Virus record (IMG/VR): IMGVR_UViG_3300009104_000068
Location: 1-33,595 of that record
Origin: a virus
DNA: 33,595 nt
Reading direction: 5' to 3' (one strand)
Below are positions 9,276-15,663 of the stretch, in pieces. The notes under the pieces were generated by a model. It was not told the DNA's origin. It worked only from the letters and a program-made list of their open reading frames with translations, and made no database searches. Numbering within the stretch: position 1 is the stretch's first letter; each line of letters begins with the position of its first letter. Made by a program: the position numbers and the translations under genes.

Positions 9276-9418
9276 CGTCTTTTCCCCTGTCCTCTATATT
9301 TCTTTTTGTAGTATTTTTTTGAAACCTTTGTGCCACGCTTGGTATTCTTACTATTTCCTTGTCGTGTTTTCTTTGGTCCGTTTGTTTTGCGTGTTTGTCT
9401 TTTAAACAGTCTTCTCAT
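9272..9418 (-). CDS. 48-residue highly basic protein
   Basis: ATG at 9418, stop TGA at 9272-9274. The start overlaps the stop of the zinc-ribbon gene (ATGA), and its stop overlaps the ATG of the small terminase gene (ATGA), so it is coupled on both sides. The product has about 24 Lys/Arg and almost no acidic residues (for example KKYYKKKYRGQGKRR at the C-terminus), with no cysteine. This composition suggests nucleic-acid binding, perhaps with the terminase. No family recognised. The perfect fit between the two neighbours is the main support. Confidence 0.65.
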   Translation of the reverse strand: MRRLFKRQTRKTNGPKKTRQGNSKNTKRGTKVSKKYYKKKYRGQGKRR

Positions 9419-9621
9419 TCGTCTAACTCTTTATATAGTTTCCTATCAGTCATTCGCTTTACTCCTCTACCAACATCATCAGAAATAATCATTGGTTTTG
9501 AAATCAATCGTTTTACCTTTTTCTTTTTTTCGCAAAAGCACTTGGTTAGTTTTTTATCGTTAAACCCTTGATGGCAGTCAAAGTGTTCTCCACAAGAACA
9601 CAGGTATTCGTATGTAGGCAT
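9415..9621 (-). CDS. FmdB-type zinc ribbon protein
   Basis: 68 residues. The start MPTYEYLCSCGEHFDCHQGF is the classic FmdB-family (Zn_ribbon_8) opening, with C-x-C and a later C-x-C (KCFCEKKKK). In the typical family the knuckles are CxxC; here both are CxC, so metal binding may differ. The C-terminal half is basic. The gene starts directly after the holin stop codon (TAAATG) and overlaps the next basic gene. The function in phages is unknown; a small regulatory or DNA-binding role is usually assumed. Confidence 0.75.
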   Translation of the reverse strand: MPTYEYLCSCGEHFDCHQGFNDKKLTKCFCEKKKKVKRLISKPMIISDDVGRGVKRMTDRKLYKELDE

Positions 9622-9990
9622 TTACGCACGACCCTTAACCTTTTCAAAACTACGCATTCCTGCCATTCCGAGCATACCAAATAATACAGTCGTCATTGTA
9701 TTCATATCAAATGTCGGTAAATCAACAGTGTTACCGTTCGCAGCGAAAATGAAAATTAAGAATGGTTGTATTAGATAATGATACCCAAATGCAAAGGACA
9801 ATACCCATCCTAAGAATGGTCGCCAACGCACTAATAAGCCCGTTTGCCCTGCCTCTATTTTATTGACTTCTAATTGGGCTTTATTGATTTCCTGTAATAG
9901 TTCTGCTTTCTCTTGTTTGTCTAAGGTAAAGTCATCTACTCTACCTGCGACCTTATCTATCAGGTTTCCTACGATTTTTAATTTTGACAT
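9622..9990 (-). CDS. Holin (GTA/3TM holin family)
   Basis: 122 residues. An N-terminal amphipathic helical part (KQEKAELLQEINKAQLEVNKIEAGQ) is followed by LLVRWRPFLGWVLSFAFGYHYL, QPFLIFIFAAN and a third hydrophobic stretch MTTVLFGMLGMAGMRSFEK. The RWRPFLGW signature and three hydrophobic segments match the 3-TM holin family found in gene transfer agents and marine phages. It would make the inner-membrane lesions that release the endolysin, whose gene lies 22 kb away in the tail block. A good AGGAGA ribosome site is seen 7 nt before the ATG. Confidence 0.8.
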   Translation of the reverse strand: MSKLKIVGNLIDKVAGRVDDFTLDKQEKAELLQEINKAQLEVNKIEAGQTGLLVRWRPFLGWVLSFAFGYHYLIQPFLIFIFAANGNTVDLPTFDMNTMTTVLFGMLGMAGMRSFEKVKGRA

Positions 9991-10093
9991 TATTTCTCCT
10001 ATTTTTTGTTTTAAATAATGACGAATTTCGCCACAATCTATTCATCTGTTTCTGCAAAACACTTAATGTCTTGCGTTTATCTTTTTCTGCCAT
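9953..10093 (-). CDS. Possible 46-residue basic protein overlapping holin start
   Basis: ATG at 10093, stop at 9953-9955, ending 38 nt inside the holin gene. The product starts MAEKDKRKTLSVLQKQMNRL and ends in a run of Arg/Asn/Lys. It would be the first gene of the leftward holin-terminase operon, and the holin ribosome site lies inside it, allowing coupling. The ribosome site is weak (AGGT, 16 nt upstream). It has no recognised family and is short, so it may be spurious. The first 28 residues look protein-like. Confidence 0.4.
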   Translation of the reverse strand: MAEKDKRKTLSVLQKQMNRLWRNSSLFKTKNRRNNVKIKNRRKPDR

Positions 10094-10243
10094 TTATATC
10101 GCAAATTTACCTATGCGAATTAAATTGTGCAACCTTCTGAATTTTAAATTCCCTTTTGAGGGGTATATACTACCTCTCCTTAGATGCCTGTTTTATACGC
10201 CTTATGCCTTTCCAAATCGCTAATCCTAAGCAATTTGAAACTT

Positions 10244-10262
10244 TGTTTTGTATTTCAAAACA
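10244..10262. repeat. Inverted repeat, copy 1 (TGTTTTG-N5-CAAAACA)
   Basis: Perfect 7-bp arms with a 5-nt spacer. The identical arms and spacing occur again at 14012-14030. It is directly followed by CACTTTGTTTTA, related to a sequence at 14152-14162. Likely a dimeric protein operator. Confidence 0.7.
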
Positions 10263-10314
10263 CACTTTGTTTTATAGAGATAGAAAGCAACAAAATATAA
10301 CTGATGATATTGAG

Positions 10315-10323
10315 TTATCCACA
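10315..10323 (+). promoter_or_regulatory. DnaA box, copy 1
   Basis: TTATCCACA is a perfect match to the bacterial DnaA box consensus TTATNCACA. It lies 52 nt after the inverted repeat; a second perfect box follows the second inverted repeat. A chance match is possible for a 9-mer, but the paired context supports function. Confidence 0.5.
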
Positions 10324-10410
10324 ATTTGAAAAGTGAATTAATTGCCAAGAAAGAGAGGGTAAATCAGGTGTTTAAAATCACAATTTATCACAATTAAAAT
10401 AATGCCTTTC

Positions 10411-10441
10411 CTGACATAGAATCTTTACTACTCTTTATATA
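10411..10441 (+). promoter_or_regulatory. Promoter for the amidoligase island
   Basis: A -35-like CTGACA (10411-10416) and a -10-like TTATAT (10435-10440), 18 nt apart, lie about 80 nt before the first island gene. The downstream palindrome GCAAC-ATAA-GTTGC (10455-10468) would sit near the transcription start and may be an operator. Confidence 0.4.
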
Positions 10442-10521
10442 GGTATATTGATAGGCAACATAAGTTGCAATAGTAGATGTTGTATATTCAAGCGATGATT
10501 AATTAAACACAAGGATACAAA

Positions 10522-10809
10522 ATGAAAGAAACAATGAGAGTAATCAACAAACAAAGCAAGACTGAAAAATATTTATTAAACCTAATCTTTTTAGGAATGA
10601 TTTTCAGTTGTGCTTCTATTATTGGAATGGCTTTAAATATGGATATGTCAAATACTTTGCCATTTCCATTTACCTACAATGAGGAATTGATGTTTAGATA
10701 TGCAATGCGATTTTGTGCGTCTGCTTATCCTACATTCTTTTTAATATTGGTTGTAAGTAGACTGCGTATTAAAAGAATAAGAAAACAAAGAATGAATGAG
10801 GTGGCATAA
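10522..10809 (+). CDS. Small membrane protein, two predicted TM segments
   Basis: 95 residues, first gene of the island. Two hydrophobic segments (about residues 18-40, LLNLIFLGMIFSCASIIGMA, and 68-85, ASAYPTFFLILVVSRL) are joined by a loop containing PFPFTYNEE. The C-terminus is basic (RLRIKRIRKQR), suggesting both ends are cytoplasmic. Ribosome site AAGGA. It overlaps the next start by 1 nt (TAATG). I do not recognise the family; it might anchor the amidoligase system at the inner membrane, but this is only inferred from co-transcription. Confidence 0.7.
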   Translation: MKETMRVINKQSKTEKYLLNLIFLGMIFSCASIIGMALNMDMSNTLPFPFTYNEELMFRYAMRFCASAYPTFFLILVVSRLRIKRIRKQRMNEVA

Positions 10810-11066
10810 TGAAAAAGAAATCTTTGGAATATGCTAAAAAAAGTTGGATGGATAATAGTTTAAAAAATACAATGTTAATCAACATAATTAAAAAGAGTTG
10901 TGAAACAACTATTAAAGTAAACCAACAAATAATGGATAGAGAGTTTAAAGACTACGACGGCAGATATTTTGATGAGGAAAGAGAGGAATATACCATTCTT
11001 GAAACTGAAATCCAACAAAGTGAAACGATATTAAATATCATAAAAGAAAATGAGGTGTTAAGATGA
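10809..11066 (+). CDS. Small helical protein of the amidoligase island
   Basis: 85 residues, charged and probably all helical, with a central acidic part (FKDYDGRYFDEEREEY) and a possible coiled coil at the end (TEIQQSETILNIIKENE). No family recognised. It is coupled to both neighbours: a 1-nt overlap upstream and a 4-nt ATGA overlap with the amidoligase. This tight coupling suggests a partner protein, but a catalytic role cannot be shown. Confidence 0.65.
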   Translation: MKKKSLEYAKKSWMDNSLKNTMLINIIKKSCETTIKVNQQIMDREFKDYDGRYFDEEREEYTILETEIQQSETILNIIKENEVLR

Positions 11067-13018
11067 GTAAAAAAGTAGTGGTAAAAAGAAAGAAAAAGTT
11101 AATAGATAATCCATCACATAACTACACTGAATCAGTAGTAGAAATGGCAGTAAAACCACTAATGAGTGTAGTGGGCAGTGAAGTTGGATTTGATAACTTA
11201 ATGAACGATGGTAAAAGGGCAGTTGTTTTGTATGGGCAGTTTAAAAGTGCAAAACTAAAAGATGGTAAAAATGCCTTTCTATTTCCAAATAAATATGAGT
11301 TCAATGCAGTAAATTTAAAAGATGAAACTGATTCACTATTTAAAATCAAATTTGATGAATTATTCAGATGGATGATTAGTGATGATTTTGATTTTGGTAT
11401 GCAAAGATTCAAAAGGAACAAAGCATACTTAAACACTGCAATAGACAATGAATATTCAAGTGAGGGTTTTTCATACGATTCAGACAATACATTAAGAGGA
11501 TTTAACCTTACTAATACAAAAGTAATGGAACTTTCCAAGTCTGAATATGTTGAAAAGTGGTTTCAGTTGGCTAATGTTGAAAAGAATGCTTTTATCTATT
11601 GTTTTAAATCTGATTTTCCAATGATTTATGATTATAGAAATCTTAGTGTGCCTTTTCATATAACCAAGTTGAGAAAAGTTCATTTTTGTAAGCATTGTAA
11701 TTGGTATTATAGAAGTGGGTGCAGATGTGTTAAAAATCATACATTAAAAGGATATGAAAGAACCAATGTTAATGAGATTTTTGATATATCAAACAAGGGC
11801 AAAGTGCATACATTGAATCAAAGAATCGCCAAAAAAGGTGTAGCGACTTTTGGTATTGAATATGAAGTAAATATGCCTAATGAAAATAAAAGTAGAAATG
11901 AACATTCATTAAGCGTCTTTAACTTTATGAAAAACAATAAAATGTATGATTTTTGCCACTTGTTTCAAGATGTAAAAGATGATAGCAGTATTGGTAGAGG
12001 TGCAGAATTTGTTTCATTGCCTTTTACATCTACTTACTATCAGGCAAGGAAAAAGGATTTTGCAAAGTTGTCTAATGCCTTTTTCAATCTTGGAATGCGT
12101 GGTGGCACTAATTGTGGGTTGCACATTCATATTGGTAGAAGTTCTTTCAAGAATGTCTACCACATATATAGATGGTTGAAACTGATGGTTTCAAGCAGTG
12201 AGCAACTAAGGTTGCTAAGTGGTAGAGGTAGAACGCTTAATTATTGTCGCTTTCAAATACCTACTGAATTTAAAAGCAGTAGAATGGAAAGAGTCGCAGA
12301 CAATCTTGGCTATGCTTCAACCTACACTTCATATACTACTGATAAGCAGTTGTTAAGACTTGCTAAGGAAGTATTACTTGGATATCAGGGTGGTGGTAGA
12401 GATTGGATTAATTTCCAAAATGAACGCACTATTGAACTGCGTTTTCCTACTTCAACTACGGATTCAAAGTTGCGTGGCAAAAAACAAGATAATTATGATG
12501 ATTGGAATGAAAAGAAGTATTACAAATTGAATCGTCATATTGAAATGGCAATTGCTATGGTGGAATATTCAAAGGTGTGTGGCATTAATGAAACTGATTT
12601 TCAATCGTTTTTAAATTGGTTGAAAAACGATTGCCACACTTACAACAATCTATTCTATGGAATCTTAGACAAAGATGAAATCTTAGAAATTACTTTTAAG
12701 AACTCTAAGAAAGTGAAATTGTTTATGCGTGGAATAGGGCAGATTAACGATGTGGATATTACCAACATTAACGCAATTAGGGATATGAGCCAAAGAGCAA
12801 TGATTTTTGCAGACTCTATTGAATCTTTAAGTAAAGAATCAAGTGAGGATATTTCAAAAGAAATTGCAGATTTCAAAAAGCCAAAAACAAAGAAAAAAGC
12901 AGTGAAAAAAAAGTTGAGCAGCGTGGATCTTGTGGGCTTGACGACAAAAACCAAAAAAAACGACAAAAAAAACGCAGAATGTGTGTTAAGTCAAAACCAA
13001 GAAAGTGAGGTGGAATAA
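11063..13018 (+). CDS. Putative amidoligase (glutamine synthetase-like COOH-NH2 ligase)
   Basis: 651 residues. The catalytic core, about 260-480, shows FGIEYEVNMP (263-272), DDSSIGRGAEFVSLPF (306-320), NCGLHIHIGRSSF (350-362) and HIYRWLKL (about 367), the order and spacing of acidic and His motifs known from the Amidoligase_2 family. These glutamine-synthetase-fold enzymes are predicted to join an amine or ammonia to a carboxyl group using ATP. Before the core lies a zinc-ribbon-like C-x2-C-x7-C-x-C (209-222). The first 200 residues are unrecognised, and the last 50 are a Lys-rich tail. A class II glutaminase follows by a TAATG overlap and would supply ammonia. The substrate is unknown: envelope peptide, host protein and phage protein are all possible. 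Confidence 0.8.
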   Translation: MSKKVVVKRKKKLIDNPSHNYTESVVEMAVKPLMSVVGSEVGFDNLMNDGKRAVVLYGQFKSAKLKDGKNAFLFPNKYEFNAVNLKDETDSLFKIKFDELFRWMISDDFDFGMQRFKRNKAYLNTAIDNEYSSEGFSYDSDNTLRGFNLTNTKVMELSKSEYVEKWFQLANVEKNAFIYCFKSDFPMIYDYRNLSVPFHITKLRKVHFCKHCNWYYRSGCRCVKNHTLKGYERTNVNEIFDISNKGKVHTLNQRIAKKGVATFGIEYEVNMPNENKSRNEHSLSVFNFMKNNKMYDFCHLFQDVKDDSSIGRGAEFVSLPFTSTYYQARKKDFAKLSNAFFNLGMRGGTNCGLHIHIGRSSFKNVYHIYRWLKLMVSSSEQLRLLSGRGRTLNYCRFQIPTEFKSSRMERVADNLGYASTYTSYTTDKQLLRLAKEVLLGYQGGGRDWINFQNERTIELRFPTSTTDSKLRGKKQDNYDDWNEKKYYKLNRHIEMAIAMVEYSKVCGINETDFQSFLNWLKNDCHTYNNLFYGILDKDEILEITFKNSKKVKLFMRGIGQINDVDITNINAIRDMSQRAMIFADSIESLSKESSEDISKEIADFKKPKTKKKAVKKKLSSVDLVGLTTKTKKNDKKNAECVLSQNQESEVE

Positions 13019-13659
13019 TGTGTGTAGCAGTATTAAAACCAAAAGGAAAAAGAATATCTAAAAAAATGCTTACTAATATGGTTGATTCAAATCAAGATGG
13101 CAATGGGATTGCCTATGCTTTGAAAGGCAAGTTGTATGTGCATAAAGAAATGCGTAAAACTGCATTTATCAAATTAGTGATGAAGTTGCAAAGGGTGTTG
13201 CCTGATGTCAATATGATGATTCATTGTAGGATTGCCACAAGTGGCACTAATCCTGACAAGATGATTGATAATTGCCATCCTTTTGCAGTAAGCAAAGATG
13301 TTGTGTTTTGTCATAATGGGATTTTATCCAATGTAAGACAAGATAACGACATCTCAGACACAAGGTATTTCAATATGGATATACTTCAAGAACTTCCATT
13401 TAAGTTTGGCAACAAAGCACAATTAAAACTGATTGAGGATTTCATTGGAAGTAGCAAGATGATATTTCTTAAATCTGATGGAAGTTATTCAATAGTGAAT
13501 GAGAGGTTAGGCAGTTGGAATAAAGGAAGTTGGTTTTCTAATCTACATCACTGCACAATGAGTCAAGGCATTGTATATCACAATGTCAGTTCTTATGGGC
13601 AGTTGTATCAATGGGATTCACAACAAGATGAAAAAGATGAAAAGAAAGGTGGTTTGTAA
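13018..13659 (+). CDS. Class II glutamine amidotransferase
   Basis: 213 residues starting Met-Cys, so Cys2 would become the N-terminal nucleophile of an Ntn hydrolase after Met removal. Other family motifs: GNGIAYA (28-34), HCRIATSG (69-76), NCHPF (85-89) and HNGIL (99-103), which hold and orient glutamine. This matches glutaminase domains of the GATase_6/Gn-AT_II type, without any synthetase domain of its own. It should hydrolyse glutamine to release ammonia, for the amidoligase encoded immediately upstream (1-nt overlap). The gene ends in an Asp/Lys-rich tail and is followed by a strong terminator. Confidence 0.88.
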   Translation: MCVAVLKPKGKRISKKMLTNMVDSNQDGNGIAYALKGKLYVHKEMRKTAFIKLVMKLQRVLPDVNMMIHCRIATSGTNPDKMIDNCHPFAVSKDVVFCHNGILSNVRQDNDISDTRYFNMDILQELPFKFGNKAQLKLIEDFIGSSKMIFLKSDGSYSIVNERLGSWNKGSWFSNLHHCTMSQGIVYHNVSSYGQLYQWDSQQDEKDEKKGGL

Positions 13660-13702
13660 GTTGTAGCAGTGGTGGGCAGAAATTTTGCCTTTCATAAAAA
13701 AG

Positions 13703-13735
13703 AGAGTGCCATTAATTTGGCACTCTTTTTTTTTT
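13703..13735 (+). terminator. Intrinsic terminator of the amidoligase island
   Basis: Perfect 8-bp stem AGAGTGCC/GGCACTCT with an 8-nt AT loop, followed by a ten-T run. An A-run precedes the stem, so it could also act on leftward transcripts. It lies 43 nt after the amidotransferase stop and closes the island as a self-contained transcription unit. Confidence 0.9.
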
Positions 13736-14011
13736 GCCTATACTTTGTATGCCTAATCAAAAGAAAGTGCGTTTAAGGGCTATTTTAGGGCTTTTAAATG
13801 GCATAAATCGTTCATATTCTATCACAATATATCATAAATCGCTTAAAATGGTGCTTAATCAGGGTTTTTTTTGTATGTGCAAAATGTAGTGAGTAGCAGT
13901 AAGAGTGGCGTATTTTTGCCTTTCAGTAGTTTTAAAGTGTATAACCAAAACAAAATAAAGAAAACATCTAAAAAGATGAAAGGTAAAACGCACTTTTGAT
14001 TTTTTAAAGTG

Positions 14012-14030
14012 TGTTTTGAGTTTCAAAACA
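14012..14030. repeat. Inverted repeat, copy 2 (TGTTTTG-N5-CAAAACA)
   Basis: Identical arms and spacing to 10244-10262. Here the DnaA box follows after only 8 nt rather than 52. The two copies bracket the amidoligase island. Confidence 0.7.
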
Positions 14031-14038
14031 TAGTTTAG

Positions 14039-14047
14039 TTATCCACA
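14039..14047 (+). promoter_or_regulatory. DnaA box, copy 2
   Basis: Second perfect TTATCCACA, same strand and same flank (GTTATCCACA) as the box at 10315-10323. Confidence 0.5.
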
Positions 14048-14065
14048 TTGAAAAATCTATATTTG

Positions 14066-14109
14066 TTTTTTTAGACTACTCAGTCGGTTTTTTTAGACTA
14101 CTCAGTCGG
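14066..14109 (+). repeat. Two tandem 22-bp repeats with small hairpin
   Basis: Two exact head-to-tail units, each seven T then AGACTACTCAGTCGG, followed by another T7. Each unit can form a 4-bp hairpin GACT-ACTC-AGTC followed by GG and a T-run, so the pair could act as weak tandem terminators. Alternatively it is a duplicated protein site. Confidence 0.75.
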
Positions 14110-14216
14110 TTTTTTTGTCGTCAATAAACTTTGGTTTCAATTTCAAAGACACACTTTGATTTAAGATTTTGTCGTCAATGGAAAGGCAAAATCCAATTTT
14201 GAGGCAGTTTTTTTCC

Positions 14217-14276
14217 AAAAAAATGCTACAATTTTTTCTCAAAAATTTGAAAAAAATTTTCACTTTCTAAAAAATT
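14217..14276. other. Phased A/T tracts, probable curved DNA
   Basis: Runs of five to seven A or T start near 14217, 14232, 14241, 14250 and 14271, roughly one or two helical turns apart. This suggests intrinsic curvature, as seen at promoters and origins. It lies upstream of the first early gene. Confidence 0.45.
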
Positions 14277-14377
14277 ATAATTACAACCTTTAAACTTTTT
14301 CAAATATTTATAATATGAAATCCTATGACTATAAAATGAAAAAAAATATACTTTTATGAAAAAAAGTGTTGCTTTAT

Positions 14378-14386
14378 CCCCCCCCC
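14378..14386 (+). repeat. C9 tract in TTTAT-C9-TATG
   Basis: A nine-base C homopolymer in a very AT-rich background, 43 nt before the preferred ATG of the zinc-protein gene. Same context (C7-9 followed by TAYR) as the tracts at 16090, 20031 and 21864. Confidence 0.7.
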
Positions 14387-14429
14387 TATGCTAATTTGTT
14401 GCGTGGAAATTTTTAAAAAGAGGTTCAAA

Positions 14430-14645
14430 ATGAAATCAAAAACTATCAAATGTAGTATCTGTAAAGGAAAAATAGACGAACAAGTTATCGGATATGATGT
14501 ATCAGGTGCTAAGCCTAAATCAGTTGTATGGTATGATGGGCATAATGCTCAACCTATTAACAATGGTAGGTGTTGCACACATTGTAATTGGGATGTGGTT
14601 ATGCCTGCAAGGGTAGTATTAATCAAAAAAGGTGGGGTAGTATAA
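14430..14645 (+). CDS. Small zinc-binding protein (CCxxCN family)
   Basis: 71 residues, first early gene. A C-x2-C knuckle (KCSICKGKI) and a second CCTHCNW flank the conserved core GHNAQPINNGRCC. This pattern is common in marine phage early regions; function unknown, possibly DNA or RNA binding. I chose the ATG at 14430 because AGAGG precedes it by 6 nt. An in-frame ATG at 14388, just after the C9 tract, would add MLICCVEIFKKRFK and has no ribosome site. It is followed without gap by the next gene (TAATG). Confidence 0.75.
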   Translation: MKSKTIKCSICKGKIDEQVIGYDVSGAKPKSVVWYDGHNAQPINNGRCCTHCNWDVVMPARVVLIKKGGVV

Positions 14646-14890
14646 TGGATTATTATACAATAGAAATGATTAATAAAATGATACGCCATTTAAAAATTAA
14701 TCGCATAGCAGAAATACAATACTATGATTGTGGTGTAGGTGGGGAAAAGTGGATTAATGACAATAAAGATTTTAATGAGTTCTATGATTATATAAGTGGC
14801 TCACACATAAATTTATTTCAGATTATATCTGCGTATAAATCATCCACTTCACTACACAAAGATTTATTAAAAAACAAAGAGGTAGAATAA
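14645..14890 (+). CDS. Hypothetical early protein
   Basis: 81 residues from the ATG at 14645, coupled to the previous stop and to the next start by 1-nt overlaps. It contains IEMINKMIRHLKINRIAEIQYYDCGVGGEKW-like helical then strand segments; no recognised domain. A longer frame from 14588 would overlap the upstream gene heavily and has no good start, so I rejected it. Confidence 0.65.
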   Translation: MDYYTIEMINKMIRHLKINRIAEIQYYDCGVGGEKWINDNKDFNEFYDYISGSHINLFQIISAYKSSTSLHKDLLKNKEVE

Positions 14891-15132
14891 TGTCAATGAT
14901 AATAGATGGAAGTAGAAAAAGAAGTAAGAAAAGTAAGACTTATAGAGTGTTAAGACACTTGCAAACGAAAGGCTCTATTAATACTTGGGATAGTATAATG
15001 CTTTATAGGGCGACTCGTCTGAGTGCAATTATATACAACCTTAGAGAACAAGGACATACGATTAAAAGCAAGGAAGTGTATAATAGCAAAGGCAGTCCTT
15101 TTGTTGAATATTATTATTATGGGAAAGGCTAA
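14890..15132 (+). CDS. HTH protein, phage winged-helix type
   Basis: 80 residues. The basic start (GSRKRSKKSKTYRVLRHLQ) leads into KGSINTWDSIMLYRATRLSAIIYNLREQGHTI, a helix-turn-helix pattern (SI..W-S...YxATRLS-IIYxLRxxG) seen in many small phage regulators of the HTH_39 type. It ends with a beta-hairpin-like tail. Likely a DNA-binding regulator of early or middle genes. Coupled to the upstream gene by TAATG. Confidence 0.75.
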   Translation: MSMIIDGSRKRSKKSKTYRVLRHLQTKGSINTWDSIMLYRATRLSAIIYNLREQGHTIKSKEVYNSKGSPFVEYYYYGKG

Positions 15133-15214
15133 AAGAGTGGGATTTGATGAAATATTTGTTTTGGTTAGTATGGCTACTATCACAATAGCCTTTGTAAAAG
15201 ACTATCTGTTATGA
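15119..15214 (+). CDS. Possible 31-residue membrane peptide
   Basis: ATG at 15119 inside the end of the HTH gene, with the sequence MGKAKRVGFDEIFVLVSMAT followed by ITIAFVKDYLL. One hydrophobic segment with a basic N-terminus. No clear ribosome site; translation could be coupled to the upstream gene. Its end enters the start of the structured RNA region. Low support. Confidence 0.3.
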   Translation: MGKAKRVGFDEIFVLVSMATITIAFVKDYLL

Positions 15215-15336
15215 TTATATCGCGTATATCTACAAAGTCTTTTATAAGGGAAGTTATAAGGTGTGGGTTGTTTGGCACGATAATAAAAAGGACTCCTATA
15301 ACCTTTTCGTGCATTTTGTTGCTCACATCTTATAAC
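15196..15336 (+). ncRNA. Structured RNA element upstream of an early gene
   Basis: Three complementary sets appear in a stretch almost without coding. Stem A: AAAAGACT (15196-15203) with AGTCTTTT (15236-15243). Stem B: 15253-15268 with 15321-15336, 16 uninterrupted pairs of which three are G-U. Stem C, nested in B: GCACGA plus AAAGG (15275-15280, 15287-15291) with CCTTTTCGTGC (15302-15312), an 11-bp helix with a 6-nt bulge and a 10-nt loop. The G-U pairs suggest that selection acts on RNA. It ends 30 nt before the next ATG, so it may be a leader, a small RNA or a riboregulator. No known family recognised. Confidence 0.65.
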
Positions 15337-15366
15337 ATAAGATTAAATTAATCAAGAGGTAAAACA

Positions 15367-15663
15367 ATGATAACTATTAATAACTTAGATATAGAGAAAT
15401 TAAAAGAAATATTGCTTGGAACGAATGGCAAGGTTTTTAGAGTTTCTTTTATTAAGAAAAATGGGGAACTAAGAAATATGACTTGCAGACTCGGGGTTAA
15501 AAGCAGGGCGAAGGGAAGTGGGAAGCCTTCTTATGCCTTGCAAAAAGACAATCCCTATCAATTAGTATTTGATTTTCAAAAAGATGGGTATAGAGTGGTT
15601 AATTTAGATACTATTCAAGAAATTAAATTTCAAGACACATTATATAAGAAAGGAAATCAATAA
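15367..15663 (+). CDS. Phage SH3-barrel-like early protein
   Basis: 98 residues. The core NGKVFRVSFIKKNGELRNMTCRLGVK and the late GYRVVNLDTIQEIKF match a family frequent in marine phages and annotated as having an SH3-like beta-barrel (V-x-F-x-K-K-x-G-x-x-R-x-M-x-C-R). Role unknown, presumed nucleic-acid contact. The ribosome site AAGAGG lies 7 nt upstream, shortly after the structured RNA, so its translation could be controlled by that element. Confidence 0.7.
   Translation: MITINNLDIEKLKEILLGTNGKVFRVSFIKKNGELRNMTCRLGVKSRAKGSGKPSYALQKDNPYQLVFDFQKDGYRVVNLDTIQEIKFQDTLYKKGNQ

Larger units (their letters stand above)
10094..10521. promoter_or_regulatory. Divergent control region between holin operon and amidoligase island
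   Basis: About 430 nt without a convincing gene. It holds a near-palindrome around GTATATAC (10157-10177), an inverted repeat TGTTTTG-N5-CAAAACA, a perfect DnaA box TTATCCACA, a rightward promoter and a short palindrome before the first island gene. Several of these elements recur in the non-coding region at 13660-14429. It probably drives transcription both ways and may bind host DnaA. Confidence 0.6.
13660..14429. other. 770-base non-coding region with repeats and curved DNA
   Basis: No convincing gene on either strand. In order it holds the island terminator, a short duplication of CATAAATCG (13802-13810 and 13833-13841), a second TGTTTTG-N5-CAAAACA repeat, a second DnaA box, a 22-bp tandem repeat, two copies of TTTTGTCGTCAAT (14113-14125 and 14167-14179), phased A-tracts, a TATAAT (14309-14314) and a C9 tract. 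It resembles a regulatory or secondary replication region. Confidence 0.65.

Noticed and set aside
9984-10223. Plus-strand frame of 79 codons in control region
   Set aside because: Non-ATG start, Phe/Leu/Cys-rich random composition, no ribosome site; the region is better explained as promoter and operator DNA.
14041-14120. CRISPR-like short repeats
   Set aside because: Only two adjacent units without spacers; not an array.
14388-14429. Start of the zinc protein at 14388
   Set aside because: No ribosome site and an odd N-terminal extension; the ATG at 14430 has AGAGG at good spacing. The position right after the C9 tract is still curious.
15149-15190. Leader peptide MKYLFWLVWLLSQ
   Set aside because: Thirteen codons without ribosome site, overlapping another small frame; cannot be supported.
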